Shown here piece after piece: positions 1-10,390 of a stretch of 64,000 nt of DNA. Location of the stretch: the NCBI GenBank assembly GCA_037178675.1, contig JAYMGJ010000440.1, positions 118,319 through 182,318 on the forward strand, given 5' to 3'. The notes beneath the pieces were generated by a model that was given only the letters and a program-made list of their open reading frames with translations, was not told the DNA's origin and ran no database searches. Source of the stretch: Scleroderma bovista (lineage: Eukaryota; Basidiomycota; Agaricomycetes; Boletales; Sclerodermataceae). The first letter of the stretch is position 1; each line of letters starts with the position of its first letter. A program made the position numbers and the translations under genes.

Positions 1-2568
1 CGGTGTCTTAGCTCGTGCGCAAGAGGTACAGGACCGGACGTAATCCTTGATGAAGGTCCGGAGACCAGGCCAAGTATACTCACGCCGGATTAGTTCTAGA
101 GTCCGGTTTTGCCCAAAGTGACCAGCAAGTGGGTGGTCGTGTCGATACCGGAGTACCCGGAGACGGAGGTCATCCAAGTCCGGTACGTATATGCGACCAT
201 CTAGTCGAAGGAATCCAGCCTCGTCGGTGGACCAACGAGAGTCCGGTGGATCTGCGAGGTGGACCTGGGCAATGGGATCAGAGGGTAGTGCAGAGAGGAT
301 GTCGCTATGGAGTGTTTCCACGTCCATGATCGCGACTGCACGGAGGACCGGAAACTCTAGGTAAGTAGCGCGAAGAGAATTAGAGAGTTGTTCTTGAGTG
401 AATACCGGCCTAAGATTTTGGGGATTAACCCGGGCGTAGCCACTATCCCCCTCTTTGGGGTAGACGTCCCATCGTCTAGTGAGGGCGTCCGGCTTGGCAC
501 CGAGTTTTCCGGGACGGAAACGAATGACAAGATTAAATTGCGAGAGAAATTCAGACCACCGGGCTTGCCGGCGGGACAATACTTTTGAGGTGGAGAAATA
601 CTCAAGGTTTTTGTGGTCCGTGACGACGTCTATAGGGGAGGTGGAGCCTTCGAGGTAATGGCGCCAGTTCCGGAATGCTTCGAAGATAGCAAGCAATTCC
701 TTATCGTGGGTGTCGTAGTTCAACTCCGGAGCAGTCAAGGTCCGGGAGTAGTACGCGACCGGACGGATCCCTCCGTCGGCGCAGGTAATGGACAAGATGC
801 CAGCGACGGCGTAGTCGGAGGCGTCTGTTTCCACGATGATAGGGGTATCCGGAATGAAGTGGGTGAGGATAGGCGCAGTAGTGAAGGCGTGCTTGAGAGC
901 ATTGAAGGAACGTCGACAATCCTCGGAGAAGTTCCAAGGAGCGTCTTTCCGGGTGAGTCGGGTAAGAGGGACCACAATGTCAGAGTAGTTGAAGATAAAC
1001 CGGCGGTAGAAATTGGCAAAGCCCAAGAAGGACTGGATGTCCTTCACCTTTCGAGGTTCAGGCCAGTCGGAGATGGTTTGGATCTTGTCTGGAGACATTG
1101 TTAAACCGTCCGGAGAGAGGCGATAGCCAAGGTACTCTACCGAGTCCGAGTGGAACTCACATTTCTCCGGTTTGGCGAAGAGGCCATGTAACCGGAGTCG
1201 GCGGAGAACTTCCCGGACGTGCTGCTGGTGGGACTCCATATCCTCGGAGTAGATGAGGATGTCGTCGAGGTATACGACGACGCAGACATCCAGCATGTCA
1301 GCAAAGATCGTGTTGACAAAGCGCTGGAATGCTGCAGGGGCGTTAGTGAGGCCAAAGGGCATTACTAACCACTCGTAAGACCCATAGCGCGTGCGGAAGG
1401 CGGTCTTCCATTCATCGCCCGGAGCAATCCGGACGAGGTGGTAGGCATGCCGGAGGTCGATCTTGGAATAGATTTTGGCACGGCTGGGAGAGTCCAAAAG
1501 GTCAGAGATAAGAGGGAGTGGATAGTGATCCTTTTTGGTAATTTTGTTAAGGCCTCGGAAGTCAACGCAGAGGCGAAGTGAGCCATCCTTCTTCTTTACG
1601 AAGAGGACCGGAGCAGCGTGGGAGGAGGCGGTAGGACGGATGAAACCTGTATTAAGATTCTCGTCAATGAAAGTCCGGAGAGCGGAGAGCTCAACCGGAG
1701 ACAGTGAGTAGAGGGTTCCCAGAGGAGGGGAGGTACCTTCTTCAAGGTCGATCTTCAAGTCGTAGTCGCAATGCGGGGGGAGTTCAGAGGCCTTCGCCTT
1801 GCTGAACACATCCGCATAATCGCGATACTCCGGAGGGACGACGTCCAAGTCCGGCAGAGTAGAGGCGGAGGAAGAACGAGCCTTTGCTGTGTCAGAAGGA
1901 CGCAGCTGAAGTTGGTATTTGGTGGATCCCTCTAACTTGCACGCACGCACGAATGCGGCTGCATTTATCAGAGAGATGTGCGGAGGGGTGCAACCCGGAG
2001 TGTCGACAGATGGCACGAGGCCGGGGTCAGATTGGCCAGAGAGGCCGGAGACAGGGTTACCGGACTGAACCGGAGAGGGGGTCGACGGGGGCGCTAGCAA
2101 ACTTGGTGCAGGGGTCCGGAAAGTTAAACTGCTCAGTACCCAGTCAATCAACGGATTGTAGTGGGTGAGCCAGTTATGTCCAAGGACAATCGAGCATTCA
2201 GAGTCTAACGGAGTGAGGTAGAAGGTCATAGGGGTGACATCACCGGATGCGGGGAATTTCACTGATAGGTTGACGGCTTGAGTAATTACAAAATTCGAGG
2301 TACCGTCAAAGAGCCGGAGTACAATCGGGGGAACGGAGTAAGTGGAGAGAGAGGGTCCGAGGGCATATTGGGTATCTACAAAACAGTGCGTGGAACCGGA
2401 GTCCACAAGCTCACAAAGTTCTGGTAAATCGTAAGACAAAAGGAGAACATGAGGCATAAGGGAATTAGGGTCATAAAGAGCGGACGCGTTGAGGCGAGCC
2501 TCCTTGGGTGCACTTCCGGAGTCAACGCAGCTCACCGGTTGTGCGGAGGGCCGGGAGCTGCTTACTCT
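1..2568 (-). CDS. pol: Ty3/gypsy pol: protease, reverse transcriptase, RNase H, integrase start (partial)
   Basis: One minus-strand frame stays open from the frameshift site to the window edge. An aspartic protease motif D-S-G-S-T lies at about 2389-2403. Reverse transcriptase follows, with V-D-F-R-G-L-N, M-P-F-G-L-T-N-A-P and the catalytic Y-L-D-D at 1261-1272. RNase H with its T-D-A-S-D-Y core sits near 815-850. The H-H-C-C zinc-binding region that opens integrase lies within 1-150 (H-D-H-P-L-A-G-H, then C-T-S-C). The polyprotein copies the element RNA into DNA and inserts it. The frame has no start codon of its own and continues from gag by a -1 shift. The 3' end is beyond the window. Confidence 0.93.
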
Positions 2569-4010
2569 TTTTTTGACTCGGAGTTGGCACCCGAGTTCGA
2601 GTCCGTCTTACCGGACTCAGCAGCGATGGCCGCAGCGCGAGCTTTGGCCTTTTTGGTTTTTTTGGGACAGTTGTCCGCAAAATGGCCGGTACCTCCGCAG
2701 AACATGCAGAGGTTGTTGTCCAGACGCCGTTTGCGCTCGTCTGCGGTTAGCTTCCCGTCCTTACCAAGCTTGTTGGTTAAGTCCGGTCTGGAACCGGGGG
2801 AGGACTGGTTGTTTGTCGCTTTGGACGAGCCAGAGGAGTTGGCGGAGCTGGGGGAGTTTCCGGTCTTGGATTTTTCCTGACCGGAGTTGGATGAGTTGCC
2901 CCCGGAGTTGGAGGACTTGGTTGGGGACGAGGCGGGCTGACTCTTTGTCGTTCGAGAGATCTCGTCTTTGCGCTCCCAATAGCGTGCGTCAATCTCTTGA
3001 CAAAGGGCCCTAAGCCCATGCAGAGTCAGGGGCTTCCCAACTCGAGCTATCTCGTCTTTTAGGCGGTCCGGGAGACCGGAGTAGAATAGGCGGCGGAGTG
3101 CGCCATCTCCGTAGTCTTGGACCTGGGAGGCTAGTCGGTTGAAGTCTACAATATACCGTGTAACGCGGTGAGCATCCTTCATCCGGAGATGCTCGAGCTG
3201 ATGTTCAGCATCAGTGATGGGGTCATGAGGTCCAAAGGTGCTCTGGAGCTCAGCGACGAAGTGGACCCAACTGTCCATCCAGCGTGGACGGTCAGCCGGA
3301 TCACCGGAGTTGAGGAGGTCTGGTTCGAACCACTCTAGCGTCATTCCTTTTAGGTATGACTGGGCGAAAGTTACCTTTGCCCTATCAAGGCGGAACACCT
3401 TGGCTCGATCCTGGAAACATAGCTCACACTGGACCAGGAAGGTCCTGAGCTTTTTGGGATCCGTGCCGTCGAAGGTATCCGGTTCACGGACTTTGGCATG
3501 GGAGGACGATGAGTCGTTGGTCCGGCGAGAGGAGCGGGAGAGGCGGTTGACGGCGATAGCTAGGTTTTGGAATACAGCTAGACTAGGGTCTAGCTCATCC
3601 GTGGCATCGACGAAGTCGTCGTCGTCATCGTCGTCATCGTTATCGCCATCTCCGGGGTCGTCCGGATCAGCTCCGGGTCCGTCCTCGGGGCCAAACCACT
3701 GGTGACGGGCAGGTTCGCGACGGTCCGGAGTGGGGTCGCGACGGTAGGGGAATCGATCACCAGAAATGGATTCATGGTGACCAAAGTCCACAGAACCACG
3801 AAGGCTCTGGGACGCAGCATCTCGACGCGGAGTCAAAGACGCTGTGGGGTTTCGAGCTGTAAAGCTCCGGAATTGGCTAACTGAAGCCGGAGGTTGCCTG
3901 CGGTTAGACAGGGCTTGATGAGCAGCAGAGAGGTGGAGGTCGTCGACTGCACCTGCTTCTTCAGCAAGTGCTGCAGCGGTACGAGCACAAGAGCGCATAG
4001 TCATAGTCAT
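2562..4010 (-). CDS. gag: Ty3/gypsy Gag polyprotein
   Basis: A 482-residue minus-strand frame. The N-terminal third is low complexity, with an acidic D/N-rich run near residues 120-140. A retrotransposon-gag core follows (about residues 165-320, with D-T-F-D-G-T-D-P-K-K-L-R and F-V-A-E-L-Q-S-T-F-G). A serine/asparagine-rich linker comes next, then one CCHC zinc knuckle ([14 protein letters not shown]) about 50 residues before the end. The role is assembly of the virus-like particle and RNA binding. The start chosen is the first Met after the LTR; the second element at 7587 has the same start. The reading frame ends at 2562 right after the slippery A-heptamer. Confidence 0.92.
   Translation of the reverse strand: MTMTMRSCARTAAALAEEAGAVDDLHLSAAHQALSNRRQPPASVSQFRSFTARNPTASLTPRRDAASQSLRGSVDFGHHESISGDRFPYRRDPTPDRREPARHQWFGPEDGPGADPDDPGDGDNDDDDDDDDFVDATDELDPSLAVFQNLAIAVNRLSRSSRRTNDSSSSHAKVREPDTFDGTDPKKLRTFLVQCELCFQDRAKVFRLDRAKVTFAQSYLKGMTLEWFEPDLLNSGDPADRPRWMDSWVHFVAELQSTFGPHDPITDAEHQLEHLRMKDAHRVTRYIVDFNRLASQVQDYGDGALRRLFYSGLPDRLKDEIARVGKPLTLHGLRALCQEIDARYWERKDEISRTTKSQPASSPTKSSNSGGNSSNSGQEKSKTGNSPSSANSSGSSKATNNQSSPGSRPDLTNKLGKDGKLTADERKRRLDNNLCMFCGGTGHFADNCPKKTKKAKARAAAIAAESGKTDSNSGANSESKKE
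2568..2574 (-). promoter_or_regulatory. Predicted -1 ribosomal frameshift site between gag and pol
   Basis: On the minus strand gag ends TCA-AAA-AAA-GAG-TAA, which contains the heptamer A-AAA-AAA in the correct gag frame. Slipping one base back at this point enters the frame that contains the protease aspartate (2401-2403) and the RT Y-L-D-D (1261-1272). That frame has no stop up to the window edge. The related element has the same heptamer at 6154-6160 and the same frame relation. A downstream stimulatory structure was not tested. Confidence 0.7.
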
Positions 4011-4063
4011 AAGAAATAGAAGCTAGTTTGCGTACGGGGTATGGAACAGTGAACCCACACAAG

Positions 4064-4720
4064 TGTGAGTCTGAAATACTGTCAAGTCCGGGTCTACTCC
4101 GGTAGGGGGTCCGGTCAAGTCCGGACGAGCGCGGACGAAGGAAGAGGGCAGAGGGCTGGACGAGAGATTAGTCCGGCTGGAGTTGGTGACCGCTTGGATT
4201 CAACGACAAGGACGACGTGCGTTGATCCCTTGCGTAGGTTCCGGTCAAGGTGATAGAGACGGAGACGGAGACGGAGACAGGCAGAGACTGGAGTAGTAAC
4301 TAAGTTGATTTCAGACTGAGGTATACAGGACGGAGTACAGGGTACTTATACTACGGAGAACTAGGGTCGAGTATTTACGGTGACAAGTAAACAGCCCAAA
4401 GGGCGGACAAGGGATAACCGGAGAAAGTACTAGGTCAGGTCCGATGAAAATAAAGTCAGGTCCGGGTAAAATAAATCAGGTCCGGTGAAAATAACACAAG
4501 GCAGGAGATATAACAAGTACACGGAGAACTCACGACCAAGCAGGGTTGACGGCGAGGTGTGGTAACGAACGAATAGAGCATAGACCAAGGGTCGTGCTTA
4601 ACGGAAGGTTATCTGCGTGAGCGCGACCGGAGTAACTGGTGGGCGACCGGAGTTGAGCTGTAAAGCTGCGAAGTGACCGGAGTGACCGGATAGGACCCGG
4701 AGTTGGACATGGTCGTAACA
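4064..4720 (-). repeat. 5' LTR of gypsy element 1
   Basis: The block begins TGTGAGTCTG and ends GGTCGTAACA on the plus strand, that is TG...CA. It aligns by eye along its length with 7639-8284, the LTR of the second element. Both are rich in CCGG-containing words. The internal side lies 54 bp before the gag start. Confidence 0.8.
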
Positions 4721-4841
4721 GAGGCCTGGGGTAGACTGGCCGGAGAGGCGGAGTAACTGGTGGGCGACCAGAGTTGAGCTGTAAAGCTGCGAAGTGACCG
4801 GAGTGACCGGATAGGACCCGGAGTTGGACATGGTCGTAACA
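4631..4841. repeat. Direct duplication of the outer 90 bp of the LTR
   Basis: Positions 4631-4720 and 4752-4841 are almost identical, about 90 bp each and 121 bp apart. Both end with the LTR terminus GGTCGTAACA. Between them are 31 bp of unrelated-looking sequence. This is either a tandem duplication of the LTR edge or the edge of a second LTR into which the first inserted. Confidence 0.8.
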
Positions 4842-5937
4842 CTCCGGATCTAGTCCGGCCATCTCCAGCCCTATAGCTGCACTCCAGCTCAACTCCGGTC
4901 ACTACATCCATCTCCGCCTCAGGACTAACCCCTGTCTTCCTACAGACAGATCCGCGGTCTAACTCCTCCATGTCGGACCTGTACCTACCACTAGTCGCTA
5001 CTCCGGTTTCAGTCCGGCCACTCCCTTAGCCTTGTCTGCGACGTAGCCCAACTCCGGCTGGTACATCCAACTCCGGCTCAGTTCTGCTCCTGCTCCTGCT
5101 CCGCTTCCTCTGTCAGGTCCACCAAAGGCTTAGGACATTCCCATGTCCAACTCCAGACCTTCCTCCGGATACTCTGCCCTTCCTCCACTCGCACACTCCC
5201 TCCGCTCTTGCACTTCCTCCGGTCATGCACTTCCTCCGGTCCTGGACATCACTCCGGACTTAACATTAGTTAAGTCCACCTCTGACCCTTACCTGGCCTC
5301 TTCCGACCTAGTTCCCTTGTCCCTGCTTTTCCTCCGTTGTCCCTGTATCTCTAGTTCCCCATGTCTGCTCCCGCTCCGGTTTATTTTCCTGTCCGTTTCT
5401 GCTCCATCCCTTGTCCCAACTAAGGTGTTTACTTGTCACCGTATATACTCACCCTAGTTCTCATTTACTATATAAACTACTATACTCCGGCCTAGTAGTT
5501 TCCTTAGATCAAATCTTGACTAAGATACTCCTCACTCTGTACTACCCACCATGCTCTCCTAATCCCATCTTGTTCTCCTGAACTCCGGCCAACTCCGGCC
5601 TCCATCCTATCTTGTCCCCTTGGTCCTATGTCCTATCCTAGCAAGTCTCCTACTTGCATGAGGGCAAAAGCCACCTCTGTCCCAGACTTGACGCTAGACC
5701 TCTCAGGACTTATCCCACCTCTGGGATGTCCTTCGCTCCGGACAAGCTGCGCTCAACTCCGGACCACTTTCCTGCGGTCCGGACTTACTCTGCAAAAACC
5801 TGGACTTACTCCCTGTGCTTCTCTAGTGCCCGGACTTCATTCATTTGACCCAGACTTGACTCTCTGCACTAACTAGCACCTACTAGTGTCTGGACTTACC
5901 TCCTCATTAGTTCCCTGCACCTCTGGACCTCCTAGTA
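4842..5937 (+). repeat. LTR-related sequence in the opposite orientation
   Basis: This stretch has the same CCGG-rich composition as the neighbouring LTRs but on the other strand. Around 5428-5465 it matches the reverse complement of about 4365-4400 (shared words such as GTTTACTTGTCACCGTA and ACCCTAGTTCTC). It ends abruptly at about 5937, where gag/protease sequence of the second element begins. It is probably an older, diverged LTR of a related element. Confidence 0.55.
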
Positions 5938-7587
5938 AGATCGTTGAGGAGAACCAGTTTTGACAAAAACAATGCATGGAACTGGAGTCCACAAGAGCGC
6001 GGATTTTAGGTATATCAAGAGATAAAAGGGAAACATGAGGCATAAGAGAGTTTGGGTCGAAAAGAGCGGACACGTTGAGGCGGGCCTCCTTGGGTGCACT
6101 TCTGGAGTCAACGCAGCTCGCCGGTTGTGCGGAGGGCCGGGAGCTGCTTACTCTTTTTTTGACTCGGAGTTAGCACCCGAGTTAGCAGAGTCCGTCTTAC
6201 CGGACTCAGCAGCGACGGCCGCAGTGCGAGCCTTGGCCTTTTTAGACTTCTTTGGACAGTTGTCCGCGAAGTGTCCGGTACCTCCACAGAACATGCAGAG
6301 GTTGTTGTCGAGCCGCCTTTTGCGCTCGTCAGCAGTCAGCTTCCCGTCCTTACCAAGCTTGTTGGTCAAGTCCGGTTTGGAGCTGGTCGAGGACTGGTTG
6401 CTGGTCGTCTTTGACGAGCCAGAGGTGTTGGTGGAGCTGGGGGAGTTGCTGGTCTTGGCCTGACCGGGCTTGGGGGTGTTGCCTTTGGAGTTGGAGGGCT
6501 TGGGGGTGGACGAGGTAGGCTGGCTCTTCGTCGTACGGGAGATCTCGTCTTTGCGCTCCCAATAGCACACGTTGATCTCTTGACAAAGGGCTCTCAGCCC
6601 ATTCAGAGTCAGGGGCTTCCCGACTCAAGCGATCTCATTCTTGAGGCGGTCCGGGAGACTGGAGTAAAACAGGTGACGGAGTGCACCATCCCCATAGTCC
6701 TGGACCTGCGAAGCGAGGCGGTTGAAATCTACAATGTACCGCGTAACGCGGTACGAGTCTTTCATCCAGAGATGCTCGAGCTGGTGCTCGGCATCAGCAA
6801 CTGGGTCGTGAGGACCGAAGGTACTCTGGAGTTCAGCAACAAAATGGACCCAGCTGTCCATCCAGCGTGGGCGGTCAGCTGGATTACCGGAGTTGAGGAG
6901 GTCCGGTTCAAACCATTCCAGCGTCATACCTTTAAGATAGGACTGGGAAAACGTTACCCTTGCTCTATCTTGCCGGAAGGCCTTGGCGCGATCCTGGAAA
7001 CACAGTTCGCACTGGACCAAGAAGGTCCGGAGTTTCTTTGGATCCGTGCCATCAAAGGTGTCCAGTTCACGGACCTTGGCACGGGAGGAGGAGTCGTTGG
7101 AACGGCGGGAGGAGTGGGAGAGGTGGTTGACGGCGATGGTGAGATTGTGGAAGACAGCCAGGCTAGGGTCTAGTTCTTCCGTGGCATCGAGAAATTCGTT
7201 GTTGTTGTTGTTGTTGTTGTTGTCATCTCCAGGGTCGTCCGGATCATCTCTGGGACCATCCTCAGGGCCGAACCATTGGAAACGACCGGGTTCGCGACGC
7301 TCCAGAGTGGAGTCGCGACGGTAGGGAAACCTGTCACCAGAAACAGATTCATGGCGACCTAAGTCTGCAGAACTGCGAAGGCTCTGAGACGCAGCATCTC
7401 GACGCGGAGTCAAAGGTGCTGTGGGGTTTCGAGCTGTAAAGCTCCGGAATTGGCTTACAGAAGCCGGAGGTTGCCTGCGATTAGACAGGGCTTGCTGGGC
7501 AGCAGAAAGGTGAAGGTCGTCTACTGCACCTGCTTCTTCAGCGAGTGCGGCAGCAGTACGAGCGCAAGAGCGCGTAGTCATGGTCAT
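5938..7587 (-). pseudogene. gag and truncated protease of gypsy copy 2
   Basis: The same Gag as at 2562-4010, with the CCHC knuckle (C-M-F-C...C) intact. A TGA at 6625-6627 replaces an arginine CGA, splitting the frame into 7587-6625 and 6624-6148. The slippery heptamer is conserved at 6154-6160. The following -1 frame reaches the protease region, where D-S-G-S-T has become D-S-S-S-M (about 5976-5989). Coding is cut at about 5938. Several changes against copy 1 are C-to-T or G-to-A at CpG sites. Confidence 0.88.
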
Positions 7588-7638
7588 GAGGAATGAAACT
7601 AGTTTGCGTACGAGGTTTGTATAGTGAACCCACACAAG

Positions 7639-8284
7639 TGTGAGTCTGAAATACTGTCAAGTCCGGGTCTACTCCGGTAGGAAGTCCGGTCAAGTCCGGA
7701 TGAAAACAGACGAGGGCAGAGGTCAGAGGTTTGGGCAGAGGTTAGCCTGGGCCGGAGTTGCGACCGATTGGATTCAACGACAAGGACAACGAGCGTTGAT
7801 CCCTTGCGTAGGTTCCGGTCAGGTGGAGATGGAGATGGAGACAGACAAGGGGACAGGAGTAGTAACTTAGATGATTTCAGACTGAGGTGTACAAGGTAAA
7901 CTAGAGGGTACTTATACTAAGTAGAACTAGGGTCGAGTACATACGGTGACAAGTAAACAACCTAATAGCGGACAAGGGATGACCGGAGTTAGGACTAGGT
8001 CAGGTCCGGTGAAAATAAAGTCAGGTCCGGATAAAATAAAACAGGTCCGGTGAAAATGCTACAAGTTATAGGATATATTGAGTTCACGGAGAACTCACGT
8101 CAAGGCAGGGCAGACGGCGAAGTGTAGTAAGAGTGAATGGAGTATAGACCAAGGGTCGTACTTAACAGAAGGTTATCGGCATGTCCGTGACCGGAGTAAG
8201 TGACAAGCGACCGGAGTTGGGCTAGAGAGCTGCGACGCAACTGGAGTGACCGGATGAGACCCAGAGTTGGACATGGTCGTAACA
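7639..8284 (-). repeat. 5' LTR of gypsy copy 2
   Basis: It runs from TGTGAGTCTG to GGTCGTAACA on the plus strand, about 646 bp, and parallels the LTR at 4064-4720. Its outer end at 8284 directly abuts an open reading frame of an unrelated gene, which marks the insertion point. Confidence 0.8.
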
Positions 8285-8688
8285 GCCACCAGGGAGACGC
8301 GCATCAATGAACTACTTCAACATTGGAATTATTGTGACGAAGAAATGTTGGTACGTGCCAATATTTTCCCATCTCCCTTCCCTTAAGTCGTTATCTACAG
8401 CTTTCGACGGGCGAGCTCTCCCGCAGCGTCTTTAATCACCCTGCTATCACCTCAACCATTCAAGATGCTGTATGGCCGCAATCCGACAAGTTTTCGAAGC
8501 TTATCCCAGAAGGCACCAACAATATTGATTGTCTACTTGCGTTCGCCGTGACGATCGTTCGCTGGGCGCTTAAGGCGCTGAGGAGAGGCCCGGAAAGTGA
8601 TTTTGAGGTGGCCATCTATGGCCCTCACTATGAGGTGGCAATGGGTTGCATCGCAGATATCAGGAGCTTGGATCCTAGCGATGCCTGA
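8285..8688 (+). pseudogene. 3' fragment of a DUF6532-like gene, cut by the LTR
   Basis: An open frame starts at the LTR border, reads through 8350, is interrupted by a clean 50-nt intron (8351-8400, GTACGT...CTACAG) and continues to a stop at 8686-8688. The peptide includes V-F-N-H-P-A-I and a segment with C-L-L-A-F-A-V-T-I-V-R-W-A-L. This resembles the C-terminal half of DUF6532 proteins, a family of unknown function common in Agaricomycetes. The family call is from memory of its pattern and is tentative. The 5' half is missing at the retrotransposon junction. Confidence 0.5.
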
Positions 8689-8920
8689 TTGGAGTGCCTC
8701 AATACGATAACTTCACAGCTTCTTCAGCGCGGAAAGCATCTTGTGGAATTTCGTCAAGTAGTTTTGGATTAGCGATAACATGTAGATACTGTACTAGTAG
8801 CAGATTATCACAATGGCATCTGATCTACTCGCCGCGATAAACCATAGCTGGACATAAAGAAGTTGGCGCGGTATTGTCATAATGAAACTAACTAAACGGA
8901 GACGGTATCGGGCAAATCTT

Positions 8921-9605
8921 AGTGCCAGTCTGGTTGTCACTCGATTCAAATATTCAGTAGAGAAAAAAAAAGTATATTAGGACTAAAGAAAACTAGAGTG
9001 CTAATCACAAATGACTAAATAATATATTTATACGACCAGGCCCGTGGTTGTCGAACGCAGGGGAGGGCGATCGTCGACGCTGCGCTGGCGCGATGGCCAG
9101 CGTTGCTGTGGCTGGGAGGTTGGTGGGCGTCGGGGGCGTCATTGTCGGATGACGCTGGGATGGGAGTCATCCCGTCGTCGCGCCGTTGCGCCGTCGCCGT
9201 CGACGCTTGGGATGTGGGTGGTCGCGTCGCCGCCGTCGACGCTGGGGGTGGTGGCGGGGTCGTTGTCGTTGTCGTCGTGGTCAGTGTTGATGGCCACGGC
9301 GACGACGTTGACGGTGGGGGTCGTCGTCATCGGTGGCCACCTCGACGACGTTGGTGGTGGGGCCGTCGTTGCCCTCGCGTTGGTGGTGGCCGTCGACGCT
9401 GGTGGTGGAGCGGTGGTGGTGGCCTAGCCGTCGTCGTCGTCGTCTGGTCGACGACGCTGCTGGTGGTGGTGGTGGTTGGTGTCGCCATCGGCCGTGGTGG
9501 GGTCGTTGTCGTCGTCGTTGCTGATGGTGGTCGATCGACGACGCTGGTGGTGACGGTGGCTGTGGGCGAGGCGTGTAGTGACGCGGTAAATACTATTAGG
9601 AAATG
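8921..9605 (+). repeat. 685-bp repeat, copy 1 (inverted twin at 55683-56371)
   Basis: It starts AGTGCCAGTCTGG and ends ATTAGGAAATG. An AT-rich left part with an A9 tract is followed by about 500 bp rich in GTGG and GTCGTC words. The reverse complement recurs at 55683-56371 with very few differences. No terminal inverted repeats or helitron-type end were recognised, so the element class is open. Long reading frames inside are low-complexity artefacts. Confidence 0.85.
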
Positions 9606-10160
9606 TTGATAGTTCAATATGCTGATATAATCGTTACACAAACACACGCACACACATACTTGAAAATTTTTGAAGTCTCTCATTCTCATTCTCTTCATCC
9701 GTCGACCACCACCCGACAGTCACCACCACCACCGTCAACGCGACCACCACCACCCACCACCGTCAACCACCACCACCACCATCAACGCGACCACCACCAC
9801 CAACAGCGTCGACAACGACAACGTGGCCACCACCACCAACGTCGACGACGCGACCGCCACCACCACCAGCCTCGTCGACGACGACCCCACCAGCAGCGTC
9901 AACGACGCGACGACCACCACCAATGGCCACAACGACGCCACCGGCGTCGTCGACGACACGGACACCACCACCAACGTCGACGAGGCCACCACCAATGACA
10001 ACCGCCACCCCACCAGCAGCATCGACGACGCGACGACGACCCACCCCACCACCAGCGACGACGACGATAACAATGACCACCTCGCCGCGGTCGCCGCCAC
10101 TACCCCCATCACCTGCGTCGACATTGCGGCCATCGACGACGACGACAACCACCTCGGTAT
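9606..10160. repeat. Low-complexity CCACCA/GACGAC tract
   Basis: After a short CACACA stretch (9640-9660) the plus strand consists almost wholly of CCACCA, CAACGTCGACGA and related words to about 10160. It is the compositional opposite of the preceding GTGG/GTCGTC block at 9046-9560, so the two could pair as a long imperfect hairpin. No gene is supported here. Confidence 0.75.
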
Positions 10161-10295
10161 ATATAATACTTAGTCTTTGTTCTGTAGTTTATTGAATTAA
10201 TATAAATTGGTTAACATTAACATTGAATGAATTGAGTGCTTGAAAAGTTTCAAGTACAGGCAGTAAAGGTAATATGGATGCTGTTGATAGTACTA

Positions 10296-10390
10296 CTGGG
10301 ACAGTCTGGACAGTGCTAGCCAGTTAGGTACCTTGCTAGGAGTAGCTGGGGCTCTGGGGTAACTGGCCAGTACTGTCCAGTGCTGTCCAG
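10296..10390. repeat. Small inverted repeat (hairpin)
   Basis: CTGGGACAGTCTGGACAG at 10296-10313 and the following GTGCTAGCCAGTTA are answered by TAACTGGCCAGTACTGTCC... up to 10390, giving arms of about 30 bp with a few mismatches. Function unknown. Confidence 0.55.

Larger units (their letters stand above)
1..4720 (-). mobile_element. Ty3/gypsy LTR retrotransposon, left part outside window
   Basis: Read on the minus strand the order is LTR (4720-4064), gag (4010-2562), then protease, reverse transcriptase, RNase H and the start of integrase running off position 1. This order (RT before integrase) is that of Ty3/gypsy (Metaviridae-type) elements. Gag and the visible pol are open, with no in-frame stop seen, so this copy may be young. 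The 3' LTR lies outside the window, so LTR divergence cannot be judged. The integrase C-terminus is also missing, so presence of a chromodomain is unknown. Confidence 0.93.
5938..8284 (-). mobile_element. Second gypsy copy: 5' LTR plus gag and protease start only
   Basis: Same family and orientation as the element at 1-4720. The LTR (8284-7639), gag (7587-6148) and the first part of protease (to about 5938) are present. Reverse transcriptase, RNase H and integrase are absent, and the sequence switches to inverted LTR-like DNA at about 5937. Gag carries a nonsense codon and the protease active site is changed, so the copy is inactive by itself. Confidence 0.88.

Noticed and set aside
2449..3705. 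Plus-strand reading frames opposite the gypsy gag
   Set aside because: They are shadows of gag on the other strand; the same shadows occur opposite gag copy 2 (6035-7324).
9044..10195. Several overlapping long reading frames of Val/Gly/Arg or Thr/Pro/His-rich protein on both strands
   Set aside because: All frames of this GTC/CAC simple-sequence block are open at once, and the peptides are low complexity. The same frames reappear inverted at 55625-56247 because the DNA is repeated.
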